From Atopsyche davidsoni (taxonomy: Eukaryota > Arthropoda > Insecta > Trichoptera > Hydrobiosidae), in contig JAILWY010000010.1 in the NCBI GenBank assembly GCA_022113835.1, forward strand, positions 15,383,501 through 15,447,500: a DNA stretch of 64,000 nt. The letters are read 5' to 3'. Below, in pieces: positions 1 through 11,181 of the stretch; the first letter of the stretch is position 1, and each line of letters opens with the position of its first letter. The notes below the pieces were generated by a model that saw only the letters and a program-made list of their open reading frames with translations, was not told the origin of the DNA and did no database searches. Both the position numbers and the translations under genes were made by a program.

Positions 1-689
1 ATGTCAAAAGTCGCTCAAACTTTTTCGTGAGTAAATATATGGACCTTCACATCAGTCATTGAAGATTTGCAGTCGCAGTGTCGCACTTTGGATACGAGAT
101 GGGAAAAAATAAAATGTATAAAAAATATATTTTTTTAAGTTTACATATCTTCTGATTTACGTGTTTTCCTGAGATGATCTTTAGAAAGAAAGTGCATTTT
201 TATTACAGCTTCAATTCTGTATTCAACGAATTTACATATACATGCTAACTTTATTGGTGACCGGTTTCACCAACCTTTCAAGTTATAAGAGTTATATTAT
301 TGATACATTTTATTTTTTCCCATCTCGTTTCCATAAAAGTAAAACAGCTTCAAATTCGTATTCAATTAAAGACGATTATTCCCGTCGGAATATAAAGAAT
401 AAAGAAATTAAAATGTCAACATTGATATTTGATGCCAAGAGCTTGCAGAGTGTATCGATTGACATTCTGATAGCCAACAATATGAGTTGATTAGATATTT
501 TCTCACTTTAAACACGATTGGCAACGGAAATATGGCAGAATATCAGTATTAGTGTGAAGTCTCTCAATGCCCCAAACATCAAAACCGAAAAAAACAATCT
601 AGTTCGAAAATAAATAATTTTATATTAATAACCAAACTTCATAGTTATATAAGGATTATGGCTTTTAGCGATAATTCTGTTTTTTTTCA

Positions 690-980
690 TTAAAAACACA
701 CGAAGTAACAAAACGGATGGATCCGAATTCTCGACGCGATTCCTCGACAGAACAAAGACGGCGAGCGACCAGGGCAGTACGATGCCTGAAGGGTGCCATG
801 AAACGAGAGATTTAGCTCCGCAACCTGGCCGGTGACGTCAGGGGGTGTGGAGGTGCACTGCACCAATACGCGTATCCTGCCGCAGTTTGAATGGCATGCG
901 CCGTTTACCAGGACGCATTCTCCTACCCTGATCCGTCTTGATACTTCCGACGGACGCACGCCCCGGAACGTGGAATTTTA
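690..980 (-). repeat. GC-rich module (copy I)
   Basis: A roughly 270-bp GC-rich island in AT-rich surroundings, with the palindromic core GACGTC in a run that reads GGTGACGTCAGGGGGTGTGG on the plus strand. Related copies lie at 10310-10580, 14760-15040, 21500-21740, 22155-22400, 23439-23722, 38130-38300, 43180-43450 and 43975-44235, usually next to an RTE-like relic. Overlapping open frames exist on both strands and diverge between copies, so I do not call a protein. It may be an untranslated region of the RTE-like element or an independent short element. Confidence 0.75.
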
Positions 981-1164
981 TTGAAAAGTTTACTTTTATT
1001 ACCTTAACTAAAAATATTATTTTTCTAAATATAGCTGTGTGATATTTTGTTTTGTTATTTCCACTTTCCATTTTCGATGTGGAATTTCGCATCAATATAT
1101 ATTTTTATCGTTACTTAAATTTGAGAGATTGTGTCTATTTTATTGTTCATATTTATTTAAATCT

Positions 1165-1509
1165 CGATGGAGATTCACTAAGTGTTGTGTCGTCTCAGTT
1201 CTCCTTGATGGAGTTGAAGCCTGGACACTCAAGACCGCTACTACGTGAAGACACAAAGCGTTTGAAATGCAGCTGTATAGGAGAATCCATGGAGATACCA
1301 TGGCTTGACCGCGTCACACGCGAGAGGCTCTTTCACAGAATGCGCAAAGAAAGGGAACTCTTGACGTTGGTAAATATGTGAAAGGTCTGCAATCTTTGAC
1401 ACATTTTTCTCAACAATAAGTATGGAATCCGTCAGCTGATTGTCCAAGGAAAAATCGAAGGAAAAAGAGGCATTGGAAGAAGGAATTTGCGCCATATGAA
1501 CAAAAACTC
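1165..1509 (+). pseudogene. RTE-like non-LTR retrotransposon, C-terminal reverse transcriptase relic
   Basis: A decayed C-terminal part of an endonuclease/reverse transcriptase polyprotein. One frame gives FTKCCVVSVLLDGVEAWTLK, which fits the conserved 'S-LLYG-E-WTL' segment downstream of the polymerase domain. After a frameshift the next frame gives IPWLDRVTRERLFHRM and KERELLT, then, past in-frame stops, LIVQGKIEGKRGIGRR. That order is typical of RTE/Proto2-type elements in arthropods; the exact clade is inferred. The same relic with the same breaks occurs at 14218-14562 (minus), 23914-24258 and once in each 3.5-kb tandem unit, so it was already dead when these segments were copied. Confidence 0.75.
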
Positions 1510-1619
1510 ATAAAAAAATATTTAATGAAACAAAGCAACATTCAAATTGATCTCAATATCAAATGAAATATGATACAAAAATTCTTAAACATAAAAACGA
1601 ATGTTTAAATAATAATAAT

Positions 1620-2111
1620 AATCGTTCACATATCTCCAGATTTACGTCGACAACTGAGATGTTCTTTAGAAACAAAGTGCATTTTAATAGCAGCTTCAAA
1701 TTTGTATTCACATAAGGGCGATTGTTCCCGTCGGAATATAAAGAATAGTAAAATCTATATGTTTACATTGAAAATTAACATTTCTTCTGATTTATGGCTA
1801 GTCTTGTAATGTCGATTTTTAGGTATTGTGCCGTGTTATAACAGCTGCGGTTCTGTTTTTCAACATTATCGATAACCCCGATTTCAGTTGAAATATATAA
1901 TAAAATGTATTAACAATAATAATCGGAACGGAAAAAAAATCGTTCTAGTCCACATATCTCCAGATTTACGTCGATTCCTGAGATGTCCTATATAAATAAT
2001 GTGCATTTTTATAATAGCTTCAAATCTGTACTCCGTCAAGTGCGATCGTTCTCGTCGGAAGACAAGGAAAAATTAAAATCAATTGCTTTATCTGTTTACC
2101 TACCTACCTAC
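1620..2111 (+). repeat. Two foldback arm modules plus ACCT microsatellite
   Basis: Two successive modules each carry CACATATCTCCAGATTTACG, an AAGTGCATTTTxATAxCAGC-like core and the motif CGTCGGAA. They are separated by a stretch containing TTATGGCTAGTCTTGTAATG and GTGCCGTGTTATAACAGC. A short (ACCT)n tract at about 2095-2111 marks the right end and sits at the same place in all copies. On the complementary strand the arm has a recurrent open frame of about 25-30 codons resembling FEAAIKMHFVSKEHL; see the findings. Confidence 0.7.
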
Positions 2112-2149
2112 CTAGTCTGCGAAATATTTTCTGAAGCTTAAATTTCTAC

Positions 2150-2344
2150 CAGGGCAGCATGAAGTGCACCGGGAATTCGTAACCACCGTCCTGCGCAGCG
2201 GCCAGTATTTTTAGCAACAATATTTATTGTACGAGAGAGTATCGGGGCTCCAGATAGTGGCGCAGGTCGGCTCCACTAAAGCTGCACATCTTTCACACTT
2301 CAGTGCTATGAACCACCGTATATTTAAACAAACAAAAAAAACCG
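2150..2344 (+). repeat. Tail-like module ending in an A-rich run
   Basis: About 190 bp with moderate GC content, starting CCAGGGCAGCATGAAG and ending TATTTAAACAAACAAAAAAA. Copies lie at 13386-13580 (inverted), 24895-25092, 53435-53630, 56957-57152 and 60479-60674. The A-rich end and the abrupt change of flanking sequence after it in copy I suggest a retroposed 3' tail (SINE-like or a non-LTR 3' UTR), but I do not recognise a named family. The first 16 bases are shared with the GC-rich module at 43975-44235. Confidence 0.55.
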
Positions 2345-2379
2345 TCCGTTGCACATTTGATCAATTTAAAGCCGGATCT

Positions 2380-2930
2380 TATTAGAAATGATTTTTATTC
2401 ATCGGTTTACATAAGAACATTCTTTGATCTCTGGGGTTAGTAATTGAAACTTTTACTTGAATTTGAAATACTAAATTTAAATGTCTTAGGTAATGAAAAT
2501 ATATATGGTATATGGACGATCGCACCAATCAATGAGAATTTGCACGGTGGATAAGAGTAAAAATAAATAAAATAATAAAATGTAAAAATTATAAAACTTA
2601 GTCGGGACGGGAGAAAATTTTTCAAGTTCACATATCTCCAGATTTACGTCGACAACTGAGATGTTCTTTAGAAACAAAGTGCATTTTAATAGCATCTTCA
2701 AATTTGTATTCGCATAAGGGCGATTGTTCCCGTCGGAATATAAAGAATAATAAAATCTATATGTTTACATTGACTCTTGTATGGGAATGGTAATGAAATT
2801 TAACGTTTCTTCTGATTTATGGCAATTGTAATGTCGATTTTAGGAATTGTGCCGTGTTATGACAACTACAGTTCTGCTTCTCAACAAGTTTGATAAGCCC
2901 TTTCGCAGTTCAATTGTATAATAAAATGTT
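2380..2930 (+). repeat. Degenerate family A/C arm copy
   Basis: After an unmatched stretch, the sequence again resembles the repeat arms. It has TACATAAGAACATTCTTTGA with a spacer-like motif, then AGTCGGGACGGGAG, CACATATCTCCAGATTTACG and the GTCGGAATATAAAGAATAAT block seen at 1621-1760. It is a more diverged copy than block I. No gene is supported. Confidence 0.6.
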
Positions 2931-3860
2931 TTATAATATGTTGTTAAATTTTTTCAATAATCCAAAAAAAAGTAATTTTTTAAAATGTATAATAATTGCA
3001 TTATTTTTGTTTGTTGTATAGCAATGCACTTGTAGTAATTTATGTCTTCCTTTGCTGGCGACAATATCGTGTATTGAAAATGTTAGTGATGTTCGCCCGA
3101 TGATTGTTTGTTTTTGCATATTAAAATATACTAACAAAAAAAGATAATGGTGAATTAAACTGTTATTATTTGTTACGTTACATTGTAAGGAATAGTGTTG
3201 AACTTAAATTTACACGAGGTTTTTTTTATGTACGATGCCGTGCGTTCATGTAATTAGATATTACCTTATTAAATCGTCTTGGTTTTCGATTGTGTTATAT
3301 CATTGTAGAAAATATTTACAATAATAAAAATAAACGTTTGTATGAAAATTTTGTAGAAAATATATAACTTAAAACCATGGGCAACCGAAAAGATATGAAA
3401 GATGATCAATGGTAATGTATAGTGATGAATTAAAAACAAAAATTTGTGCAATCGTTGTAACAGCGAAAAACCTGTATCAAATATTTTTCCAGAATATTAT
3501 GTAATATCGGAAAATCTTAAACCGACCTAAATAGACACACAAATTTAAAAAGTAATACAAATATGATATGAGCAACTGAGAGTTATAAATAGCAAGAGTT
3601 AGAATGGCTAGAAATAGACCTATCAAAGAAAAGTAGTTTTTTGATTATTTAGAATATATAATTTAATACGCTTATATTTAACACCAATATTTATTGACCG
3701 TTTCATGATCAAGATTCACGTACAATAACAAAGAAAAGAAATAGGGAGTAACTAAAAAATGTGTTTTTTTTTGTTTATGATATCATATAACAAGTAACTA
3801 TGTTGATTCCCCATCAATATTCGTATAATGTAAGGTACAAATATTATATGAAACTCGTTA
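2931..3860. other. AT-rich stretch, no feature recognised
   Basis: Strongly AT-rich sequence with only short chance open frames. I see no coding similarity, no RNA gene and no clear link to the repeat families elsewhere in the window. Confidence 0.6.
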
Positions 3861-4160
3861 CAAAGCCTGCATGCAACCTCTCTATTTAGGTTGCGCTATT
3901 CGAAGCAAAATTTTCATCACTCTTGTATCAGGAGAGCAGACATCGCGGAATGAATCAGAGGTCAGAGAGCAAACTGCAGTCTGTTTCATTCGCCCATATG
4001 GTCATCGATTGGCGAGCGAGAGAGGAAATGAGCAATATAGTTCGTGTCTCTTTTAGAACATGTGACAAGTACGCTGAAGTTACCGCTTTGCTTTCAGGCG
4101 CCCTGATACCAAACAGCGTACACCGCTTGCATCGGCCAAAAGTAGGTTTATTTTAACAAG
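3861..4160. other. Short GC-richer island of unknown origin
   Basis: A roughly 250-bp segment of higher GC content with two overlapping plus-strand frames of 61 and 77 codons. I recognise neither product. It contains AGCGAGAGAGGAAATGAGCA, loosely like the purine-rich part of the islands at 6198-6350. It could be a TE fragment or a decayed promoter region; neither can be shown. Confidence 0.3.
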
Positions 4161-5955
4161 TCCATAAAAATATGATCGTTTTTTAATAACCAATCACTTA
4201 TTGATTTCAGTATATAATTTAATTAACTGGCATAAATGTAAAAATAGTATGCTGAATTATATTAACGCAAAGAAAAATATTGTAAATATTCCTGAAAATA
4301 CTAATAAGATATTTGTTGAATTTACTTTAGATAGAATATTTATTTAATATTGAGTAAATTTTTGTGATTTATTCAAAAGTAGATTTTTTTCTTCAGATCT
4401 CAGTCATTATATGTGCCTTCTAGATAAGCATCGTTTTATGTCGGTATAGCTCTCACCCTCTAATAACGAGTGAGTGAGTGAGTGAGTGAGTGAGTTTTTG
4501 TGTTTCTTTGTTATAAATTAGTTTTTTATCCTTCAACCCTTTATGGTCGGTCTTCTGGCAAATTCTAGAACAACGGTTAAGAATATTTGATTCCTTTAAA
4601 ATTAATAAAAATTAGCAGTTATACCCGGAGAAGTAATTCCGCATCCAAGACATTTATTTCACAATTAAACAATTAACTTAGTTGTTTATGATACGCCTTG
4701 CCGTTCTAAGCAAATTAACTACATGTTTAATACCATTATTATATTATACAATTGTATAATACCAATGAAATATGATTATAAAAAAATAATTTACTATTAA
4801 CAGAAACAAAGTTTGAAAATAATACTTCTTTTCGTGTAAAATATTTTTGAAATAAGCCGCTGAAATCAGGAGTGTATTTTCGGCACAATGTATCATAGAA
4901 ATCGTCAAGCTCTGCGCACACTCCTGAAGAGGATATCAGAACCTGCGAGGAGGTAGAAAATATCCTCGCGAGTTGCGCATGCCCTAAATTGCCAAACATA
5001 CGGTCAGTGCCCTTCTCTGTACACAGGTTTTATCTTGCGCCAGTGTACAGTGCACCAGGGTTCGTCAATTGGGCGTATTTATAATGGTCTTTTTCGTTTG
5101 TTAAAACTAAGTATGTATGCATGTACCTATAATGCATGGCGTTATAAAGAAGGAATCTATTCTCAATATTTGTTTTACAAAATTGGTTTAATACTATCGA
5201 TCACTTAATTAAAAAAACTTACGCAAGTCTACCGGCACATTTGTCTTGTGATTTTTTTTAGAGTATTATAAATACTAGATCTCATTCTTTATTTTTACAA
5301 TAACGCAATAAAGTGTAAAACTTATGTTTTATGGATGAAATATGCATTAAATTGTTTTATTGAATGAAACTGGTTAACGAGACCTGTCAAGCGCCATTTA
5401 CACTGGCGTAGCGTCAGTCAATTTGTACAGCCCGTAGAATCTGGTAGCCAACTTTGAAGGTTGGGAATGTATTACTTCAGTATATATTTTATTCTCTTAC
5501 GACACTTTTTTTCTCAAGTAATATATTTCAAGACGTTAGTATTTAATATTTCTGTTGGTTATCCAAAAAATATAAATTTTCATTAAAATTCTGCTTTGCT
5601 GTGATAACTTATTCAAACATGCAATGGGCTTTGAATGGGCACATTAAAAAAAAAAAAAACTAAGTGTCCATCACGAAAAGCAATGCCACCACAAGCACTA
5701 AGATGCTAGAACTAAGTATAAAAAGTTGCGGCACTTTTAACAGGACTGAATCAAAAAATTAACATCTGAAATCTATTGACATGTCACCTGCATATCCTTA
5801 AATTTTACAATAAACCTATACGCAAACTTTGGTCATTTTTGGAAAAAGCTAACAATACATTTAAAAAAAATTATATATTTTTAAACATGCAATGAAAAAA
5901 AAACCTTATTTTATTATAACTCATTTTCAATTATATTTATTTAGTAAATTTTTTT
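4161..5955. other. AT-rich stretch with one microsatellite
   Basis: Mostly AT-rich sequence without recognisable coding content. A slightly GC-richer patch at about 4850-5090 includes partly inverted copies of GAGGATAT/ATATCCTC. No gene is supported. Confidence 0.55.
4468..4495. repeat. (GAGT)7 microsatellite
   Basis: Seven uninterrupted copies of the tetranucleotide GAGT. Confidence 0.95.
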
Positions 5956-5959
5956 GAGC

Positions 5960-6470
5960 TAATATTTAAATATGTATTTATACTGCATTTGAATATCATC
6001 ATACCTGTTTTTCAATCCTAATGTAGGTATTATTCAAAAACCAGTTGTTCAAAAAAACAAATGTAATAAATAAGAATGGGCTGTAGAATTTTCTATACAC
6101 ATTTTATATAAAAATTTAATGAATTAGTGCACACATTGATTGATACTCGATTGTAAATGAGTAACGAACTGTTTGATTTTTAGAATATGACGTATCGTTG
6201 TGCAGCCATATCGTCTCCATGGCAACCGTATTACCCGGCAAGCAGTTCAGCGAAGAGATAGTGCGTTACGTCTGCTGCGAATGCTCAGATAGAACGGGAG
6301 AGAGAGCGCGGAGGAGTCGAGACGATGCAGAATCTCTATGTCAACAAGTGACGCGTATATTTTTTCTCATATCATGTATTGGTCAATTAAAATTTACACT
6401 TATTAACTTAAAAGCAAACATTGCTCATTTCGTGAATAAAGAAATGTAATACATTGTATAAAACAATCTA
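5960..6470 (+). repeat. Diverged direct duplicate, first copy
   Basis: Contains CCATGGCAACCGTATTACCC followed by GGCAAGCAGTTCAGCGAAGA. A related segment with CCATGGCAACCATATTACTC and GGCAAACAGCTCAGCGAAGA lies about 710 bp downstream. The AT-rich lead-ins also resemble each other (AGAATTTTCTA and CGATTTTCTA after a GGGCTGT/GGGTCGT motif). The conserved core is GC-rich with many CpG. Function unknown. Confidence 0.6.
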
Positions 6471-6689
6471 ACTTTACATGCAATTAGTGCTTAAATATAT
6501 TTGATGTTTCATTTGTTAAATTACTAAAACGTCATCCAGAGCGCCATCGATAAAATTTATTATTTTTAAACTGTTTTATTTAATGCACTGCTAAGAAATA
6601 TAGACATTATAATAAACAATTGACAGAATGTATATCACCATGAAAAGTCGATGCCACGATTTTCACAATTTTCAGTCGTATTGGTATAA

Positions 6690-7120
6690 AACGTTTTTAA
6701 TAAAAATGTTACATTCTTATTATGCATGTAAGTATCTTTAGTATAAATCAATATAAATAATGAATGTATTATTTAAAAACCATGCGTACCAAAAGAAATC
6801 ACTGGAATGGGTCGTACGATTTTCTACATATTTTAATAATGATGTACTTGAGTAACTAATAATCTTTGTTTGCTTATTGAAAATATGGTACATCAGTATG
6901 AAGTATAAAGTCTCCATGGCAACCATATTACTCGGCAAACAGCTCAGCGAAGAGATGTCTGCGAGAAGAACTGTCTGCGAGACGACCTTATTCGCGCGCA
7001 GGTCGGGCGGGAGGACGAGGAGCCGCGGTGCACGCATATTTCAGTCATATTATCTTATTATGACTGAAAATTATATAACTTGACACTAAATATATATATA
7101 TATATATATTATTTTTCATT
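6690..7120 (+). repeat. Diverged direct duplicate, second copy
   Basis: Partner of 5960-6470, sharing the CCATGGCAACC core and AGCTCAGCGAAGAGAT. It is followed by a GC-rich tail and a TA dinucleotide tract at 7091-7110. The open frames crossing the core differ between the two copies, so neither is supported as a gene. Confidence 0.6.
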
Positions 7121-7490
7121 ACACAACTTGTCACGTAACCGGAAGACAAAAATATTGCATTAGCACATCACGCACTAAAGGTTCTCTCGATTTTAAATAC
7201 TTTGTTTTTTTATTATTATATTTTATATATAATATATAGTATATATTAAAATATATTTTCAATATCGCCATGCTTAATAGTACGGGATTAATGCTATAAT
7301 TTGTATTTCTTGAAGCCTATTAACAATCAAATTAAAATATCGATGCAATAGCTGTTATGTTTTAAATAGTAACGATTAGAAGATTTTTAATTGAGTCGTT
7401 ACAATCATCAGAAAAATTAACATAAATATGAGTTCGATTATGTTATTTTTCTACTTTTTTCTAATCGTTTTAAACTAATTGAGATTTATT

Positions 7491-7493
<3 letters not shown>

Positions 7494-7532
<39 letters not shown>
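7494..7532. repeat. (TA)n microsatellite
   Basis: About 39 bp of uninterrupted TA dinucleotide, just before the GC-richer island at 7550-8010. Confidence 0.95.
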
Positions 7533-7535
<3 letters not shown>

Positions 7536-7549
7536 AAATAAGTAATAGT

Positions 7550-8010
7550 CACGTCGATCCGTAAGTAAAATGGTCAGTTATAACAGCTGATTTCGTCGCG
7601 CGTCACGCTGGCATCGCAGTTCTACAGTTCGCTCGCAGCAGTAGCGTTCCAAATGTTTTGCCTAAACCTCTCCGGTCGTTATGTTCTCCTAATGGGTCTT
7701 GTGGCTTTTACGCCCGACGCGATTCACGAGCATCTCGCTCATACTAGAACGGGGCAACACATATTATCCTGATAGCCGTCCGCAATTTCAATGCCAGAAG
7801 AGATCTTCATTTCGCATATGAGCGTCTCGCTCACACGGCAGTGTGTCACACAGTGCACTCGTCTGCAAATACTCCATGGATTTGATATGTTTTCCTGGTA
7901 GCCGTGATTGACTTGAACGTTGGTGGAGAGGAACCGACGGGTATATAAATCTCGCTCACACTGCAGTGTTGCATGCAGCTTTCTCGCGTCAGTCATAGAT
8001 GAATCCTTGG
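7550..8010. repeat. GC-richer island with degenerate ~125-bp internal repeats
   Basis: The motif CTCGCTCA followed by an ACTGCAGTG-like or ACGGCAGTG-like sequence occurs near 7733, 7827 and 7951. CCTGATAGCCGT near 7768 is echoed by CCTGGTAGCCGT near 7895. This indicates a degenerate repeat of about 95-127 bp. The right end has TATATAAA (7942-7949) and further downstream TCAGTC (7989-7994), an initiator-like string, but the spacing of about 47 bp is longer than for a standard TATA promoter. No coding region recognised. Confidence 0.45.
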
Positions 8011-9285
8011 GTTATATATTTGCCCGATAAATAATACGCGTGTTATTCTCTAGCACAGTAGAATTCAAGCTTTGTCAAACTATACGTACACGTGTTTTAA
8101 TTTGTTTGACTTGCTAGATGCATCTATTTATGACAACACTAACGAAAACCGATTGTAAAGTTAAATCTGCATGGTTTTAAATAATTTTTTAATGAAATAA
8201 TTAACATGACGCGATGTGGACTACCATTTAATAAAACAGCAGCATCATATGAGCGATGTCATCGTTCCACTTGAACAGGGGACAATAAAAAAATTGTACC
8301 CGTATTTCATTAAAAAATATATTTATTGTACTATTCAGTAAATTTTCATTATTATTTTTTAATTAATTTTTGCGCTTTTAAATAGATATTTAGTATAGTT
8401 GTATCTAATATTATGTATGTATGTAATCATGTATGTTTACTAATTACGAATGAACGAACATGCATATATCATTTGCGAAAGTAGTTAGCTCAAACTTCAT
8501 ACCAAATTCGAAAAATCTACCGAGATCGTGAGGCCGACGATATTTAAAACGAATAATTATCAATTAATTTTAAACCATACTTTAAAAGAACAATGATTAC
8601 AGTAAGCATTAGAGTTATTTAAAATATCCTTAAAAAATTTAGATTTTGTTAATAAAAACATTTGTTGCTTCTACAACAACACAGTGTGATTAAAATTGTT
8701 GAAAATTTCTGTTAAAAAATGAGTTTTAGTTTGTCTAGCCAACTAGTAAAAGAGAATACAATATTTAATACAGCTTGATCGAAAGTTTTCAATTGAAAAT
8801 TTCAGAATAGTTCAGAAATTATAAAATAGCGGGTTACGACCACAGATTCTGTACTAATTTAAATTTTACGAAATGAAAAAGATTATCAGAAATACGTTCT
8901 TCAGGCTTTATAGTTGAGATCAATATAGAAATCATTTTTATTGGTTGTTGAGTAAAATCTGAATACTTCTTAATATTTTTATAAATAATGTAATTATACC
9001 ATTGCAAATTTCAGCGTCTGATTAAAAAAACAGAAGCGGTAGAACGAGGCGCATCAGAAAGGGAGAGCTCTTCATTTTAAACTGACAAAAATGCATATGG
9101 ACAGAAGAATATGCTCAGCGATCACGAAAAATAAAAACAATTCGGTTAATTTGAAGAACACAAAAGATGGTGATCGTCGTGTAGTGTCCATCGTTAACGT
9201 TTGAAAGCTTACAAGAAATATACAATACTAAGCAAGGCTGATCTTATAAATAATTTACTCGACATACATATTGATAATTTAAATA
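8011..9285. other. AT-rich stretch, partly a degenerate repeat
   Basis: Mostly featureless AT-rich sequence. A short part around 8420-8550 (AAATCTACCGAGATCGTGAG) matches the inverted strand of 26340-26470 (AGCGATTTCGGTAGATTT). No gene supported. Confidence 0.45.
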
Positions 9286-9289
9286 AATG

Positions 9290-9790
9290 CGCTGTGAGTC
9301 GTGAGCTCTTAAGCATTAAATATTACATGTAACCTATCATAATGATAAAAAAGTCGAAGGAACATTTGATATTGTATATATTTTAATAAGAAATAAATAT
9401 TGTTTGATATCAAAATAATATTTTATCCAGATAATGAGGTAAATCAGATGACGTGAAATGAAGCATCCAATACAAATGCATTCCAGTGAATGGACATCTA
9501 TAGTGAAGTTCAATACAAAGCGAGTTTGATTTTATTAGTTATCTTAGAACTCGTCATCCTGATACTGATATTATGAATAAATGCACCAAAAAACACCCCA
9601 TAAGGTGACGAATGCAAGCGCATTCGGCCAACGTCCCACGGCAGAATAATAATCTACTCATGTAATTGGGCCGATCATAATGCAAACGACAAATTATCTA
9701 CTAATTTAAAACTCTACGCCACGATAAAGATATTCTTTACGTTCTCCAAACTTTCGGGTTTAATTTGATTACAAAACAATTGTGAAATGA
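9290..9790 (+). repeat. Foldback family B, left arm (long form)
   Basis: Matches 49800-50160 directly and 26050-26600 inverted. It includes AACCTATCATAATGATAAAA, GACGTGAAATGAAGCATCCA, a TACAAAGCGAG terminal-type motif, AATAAATGC, CACCCCATAAGGTGACGAAT and the inner arm ACAAATTATCTACTAATTTA. No opposing right arm follows, so this is a half-element. Confidence 0.75.
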
Positions 9791-9839
9791 AATCAGTTCT
9801 TATTAAATATTCACATATTTTTTTTCGTTTTCGTGAAAA

Positions 9840-10090
9840 AATAAATAGCTCTTCACATCAGCCATTGAGGATTTGCAGTCGCAGAGTCGCACTCTGGATA
9901 CAAGATGGGAAAAAATAAAAAGTTTTAATTTTTTTTTTTTATTCAAGTTGACATATCTTCATCTTCGTGCATGAGAGTATCGATTGACATTCTGGTGACC
10001 AGCAATATGAGTTGGTTAGATATTTCTTCGTTTTAAACACGATTGGCCCCGGAAACTCAGTAGAATATCCGTACTGAGAAGTCTTCCATA
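9840..10090 (+). repeat. Family A arm fragment plus ATGCCCC module
   Basis: Begins CACATCAGCCATTGAGGATT and carries TTTGCAGTCGCAGAGTCGCA, as in the family A arms. It then jumps to the module with TATGAGTTGGTTAGATATTT and CCCCGGAAACTCAGTAGAAT. It is a rearranged partial copy of the left half of block I. Confidence 0.65.
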
Positions 10091-10107
10091 CCCCAAAAAT
10101 AAAAGAT

Positions 10108-10175
10108 AGCGGTCTTGAGTGTCCAGGCTTCAACTCCATTAAGGAGAACTGAGACGACACAACACTTAGTGAATA
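10108..10175 (-). pseudogene. RTE-like relic fragment
   Basis: On the minus strand the frame reads FTKCCVVSVLLNGVEAWTLK, the same 'LLYG-E-WTL' segment seen at 1165-1509, but the downstream part is missing. It is followed on that strand by the ATGCCCC module in place of the rest of the reverse transcriptase, so it is a truncated copy. Confidence 0.65.
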
Positions 10176-10309
10176 AAAACATATATTGATGCGAAATTCC
10201 ACGTCGAAAATGGAAAGTGGAATTAACAAAACAAAATATCACACAGCTATAGAAAAATAATATTTTCAGTTAAGTTAATAAAAGTAAACTCTTCAATAAA
10301 ATTCCACGT

Positions 10310-10580
10310 TCCGGGGCGTGCGTCCGTCGGAAGTATCAAGACGGATCAGGGTAGGAGAATGCGTCCTGGTAAACGGCGCATGCCATTCAAACTGCGGCAG
10401 GATACGCGTATTGGTGCAGTGCACCTCCACACCCCCTGACGTCACCGGCCAGGTTGCGGAGCTAAATCTCTCGGTTCATGGCACCCTTCAGGCATCGTAC
10501 TGCCCTGGTCGCTCGCCGTCTTCTTTATTCTATCGAGGAACTGCTTCGAGTATACAGATCGGTGATAGGTCGTAAATTTA
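10310..10580 (+). repeat. GC-rich module
   Basis: Same module as 690-980 in the other orientation: GGGGCGTGCGTCCGTCGGAA to CCCTGGTCGCTCGCCGTCTT. It lies on the 3' side of the RTE-like relic at 10780-10950 when read on the minus strand. Confidence 0.75.
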
Positions 10581-10779
10581 AAAATCATTATTTTTATTAA
10601 TTCGAGTGTTTTTTATGAAAAAAATACCAGAATTATTGCTAAGAGCCATGATCCCATATAGCTATGAAGTTTGGTAAGTTAATATGTTTTGAGACGCTAC
10701 CGTTTTTTATTCAGCAAAATAAAGTTATTATAACTTCCTATGAATTTATCAGCATCGTATCTTCTTCTAGCACCTCTCT

Positions 10780-10950
10780 TCAGAGGAGGTTGGTGACCAT
10801 TTCACTGATCATATGTTTATCACGAGCCAGTCTTTTTAATTCGGCTGTACGATTGACTTCCAGGCAGTTACGGAAATTCTGCATCAACGTTGGTTTTCTC
10901 TTACCGTTGACTCTTTTTCTTGGATTTTTTCCTGGACATTCAGCTGCAGT
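10780..10950 (-). pseudogene. RTE-like non-LTR retrotransposon, extreme C-terminus relic
   Basis: Minus-strand reading gives a KIQEK segment and, after one frameshift, RKPTLMQNFRNCLEV and LARDKHMISEMVTNLL followed by TGA. This matches the end of RTE/Proto2-type polyproteins, where a 'QGKI-GKR' stretch is followed by 'W-NLR-W' and a short helical tail. Copies at 21902-22072 (minus) and 43545-43715 (plus) keep the same stop position. It encodes no functional domain on its own. Confidence 0.7.
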
Positions 10951-11181
10951 AGACTATAATTAGTAAATCTTTGATTTTTGGGGTACGGATATTCTACTGA
11001 GTTTCTAGGGCCAATCGTGTTTACAACAAGAAATATCTGATCAACTCATATTGCTGGTCATCAGAATGTCAATCGATACTCTCTGCAAGCTCTTGGCATT
11101 GATTTGTTTTTAAAATTTATTTTCATTACCTCTCCCATACAAATGTTAATGTAATCATTTAAACTTCATTATTCTTTATAG

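Larger units (their letters stand above)
1..2344 (+). repeat. Composite repeat block, copy I (left end cut by window edge)
   Basis: Position x matches 22749+x in direct orientation (copy III) and 15727-x inverted (copy II), almost base for base, until the copies part in a short A-rich run near 2340. In order it holds a family A foldback arm and linker (1-500), a short module ending in ATGCCCC (490-590), a GC-rich module (690-980), an RTE-like reverse transcriptase relic (1165-1509), two further arm modules (1620-2090), an ACCT microsatellite (2095-2111) and a tail-like module (2150-2344). Its open frames are products of this mosaic and not separate genes. Confidence 0.9.
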
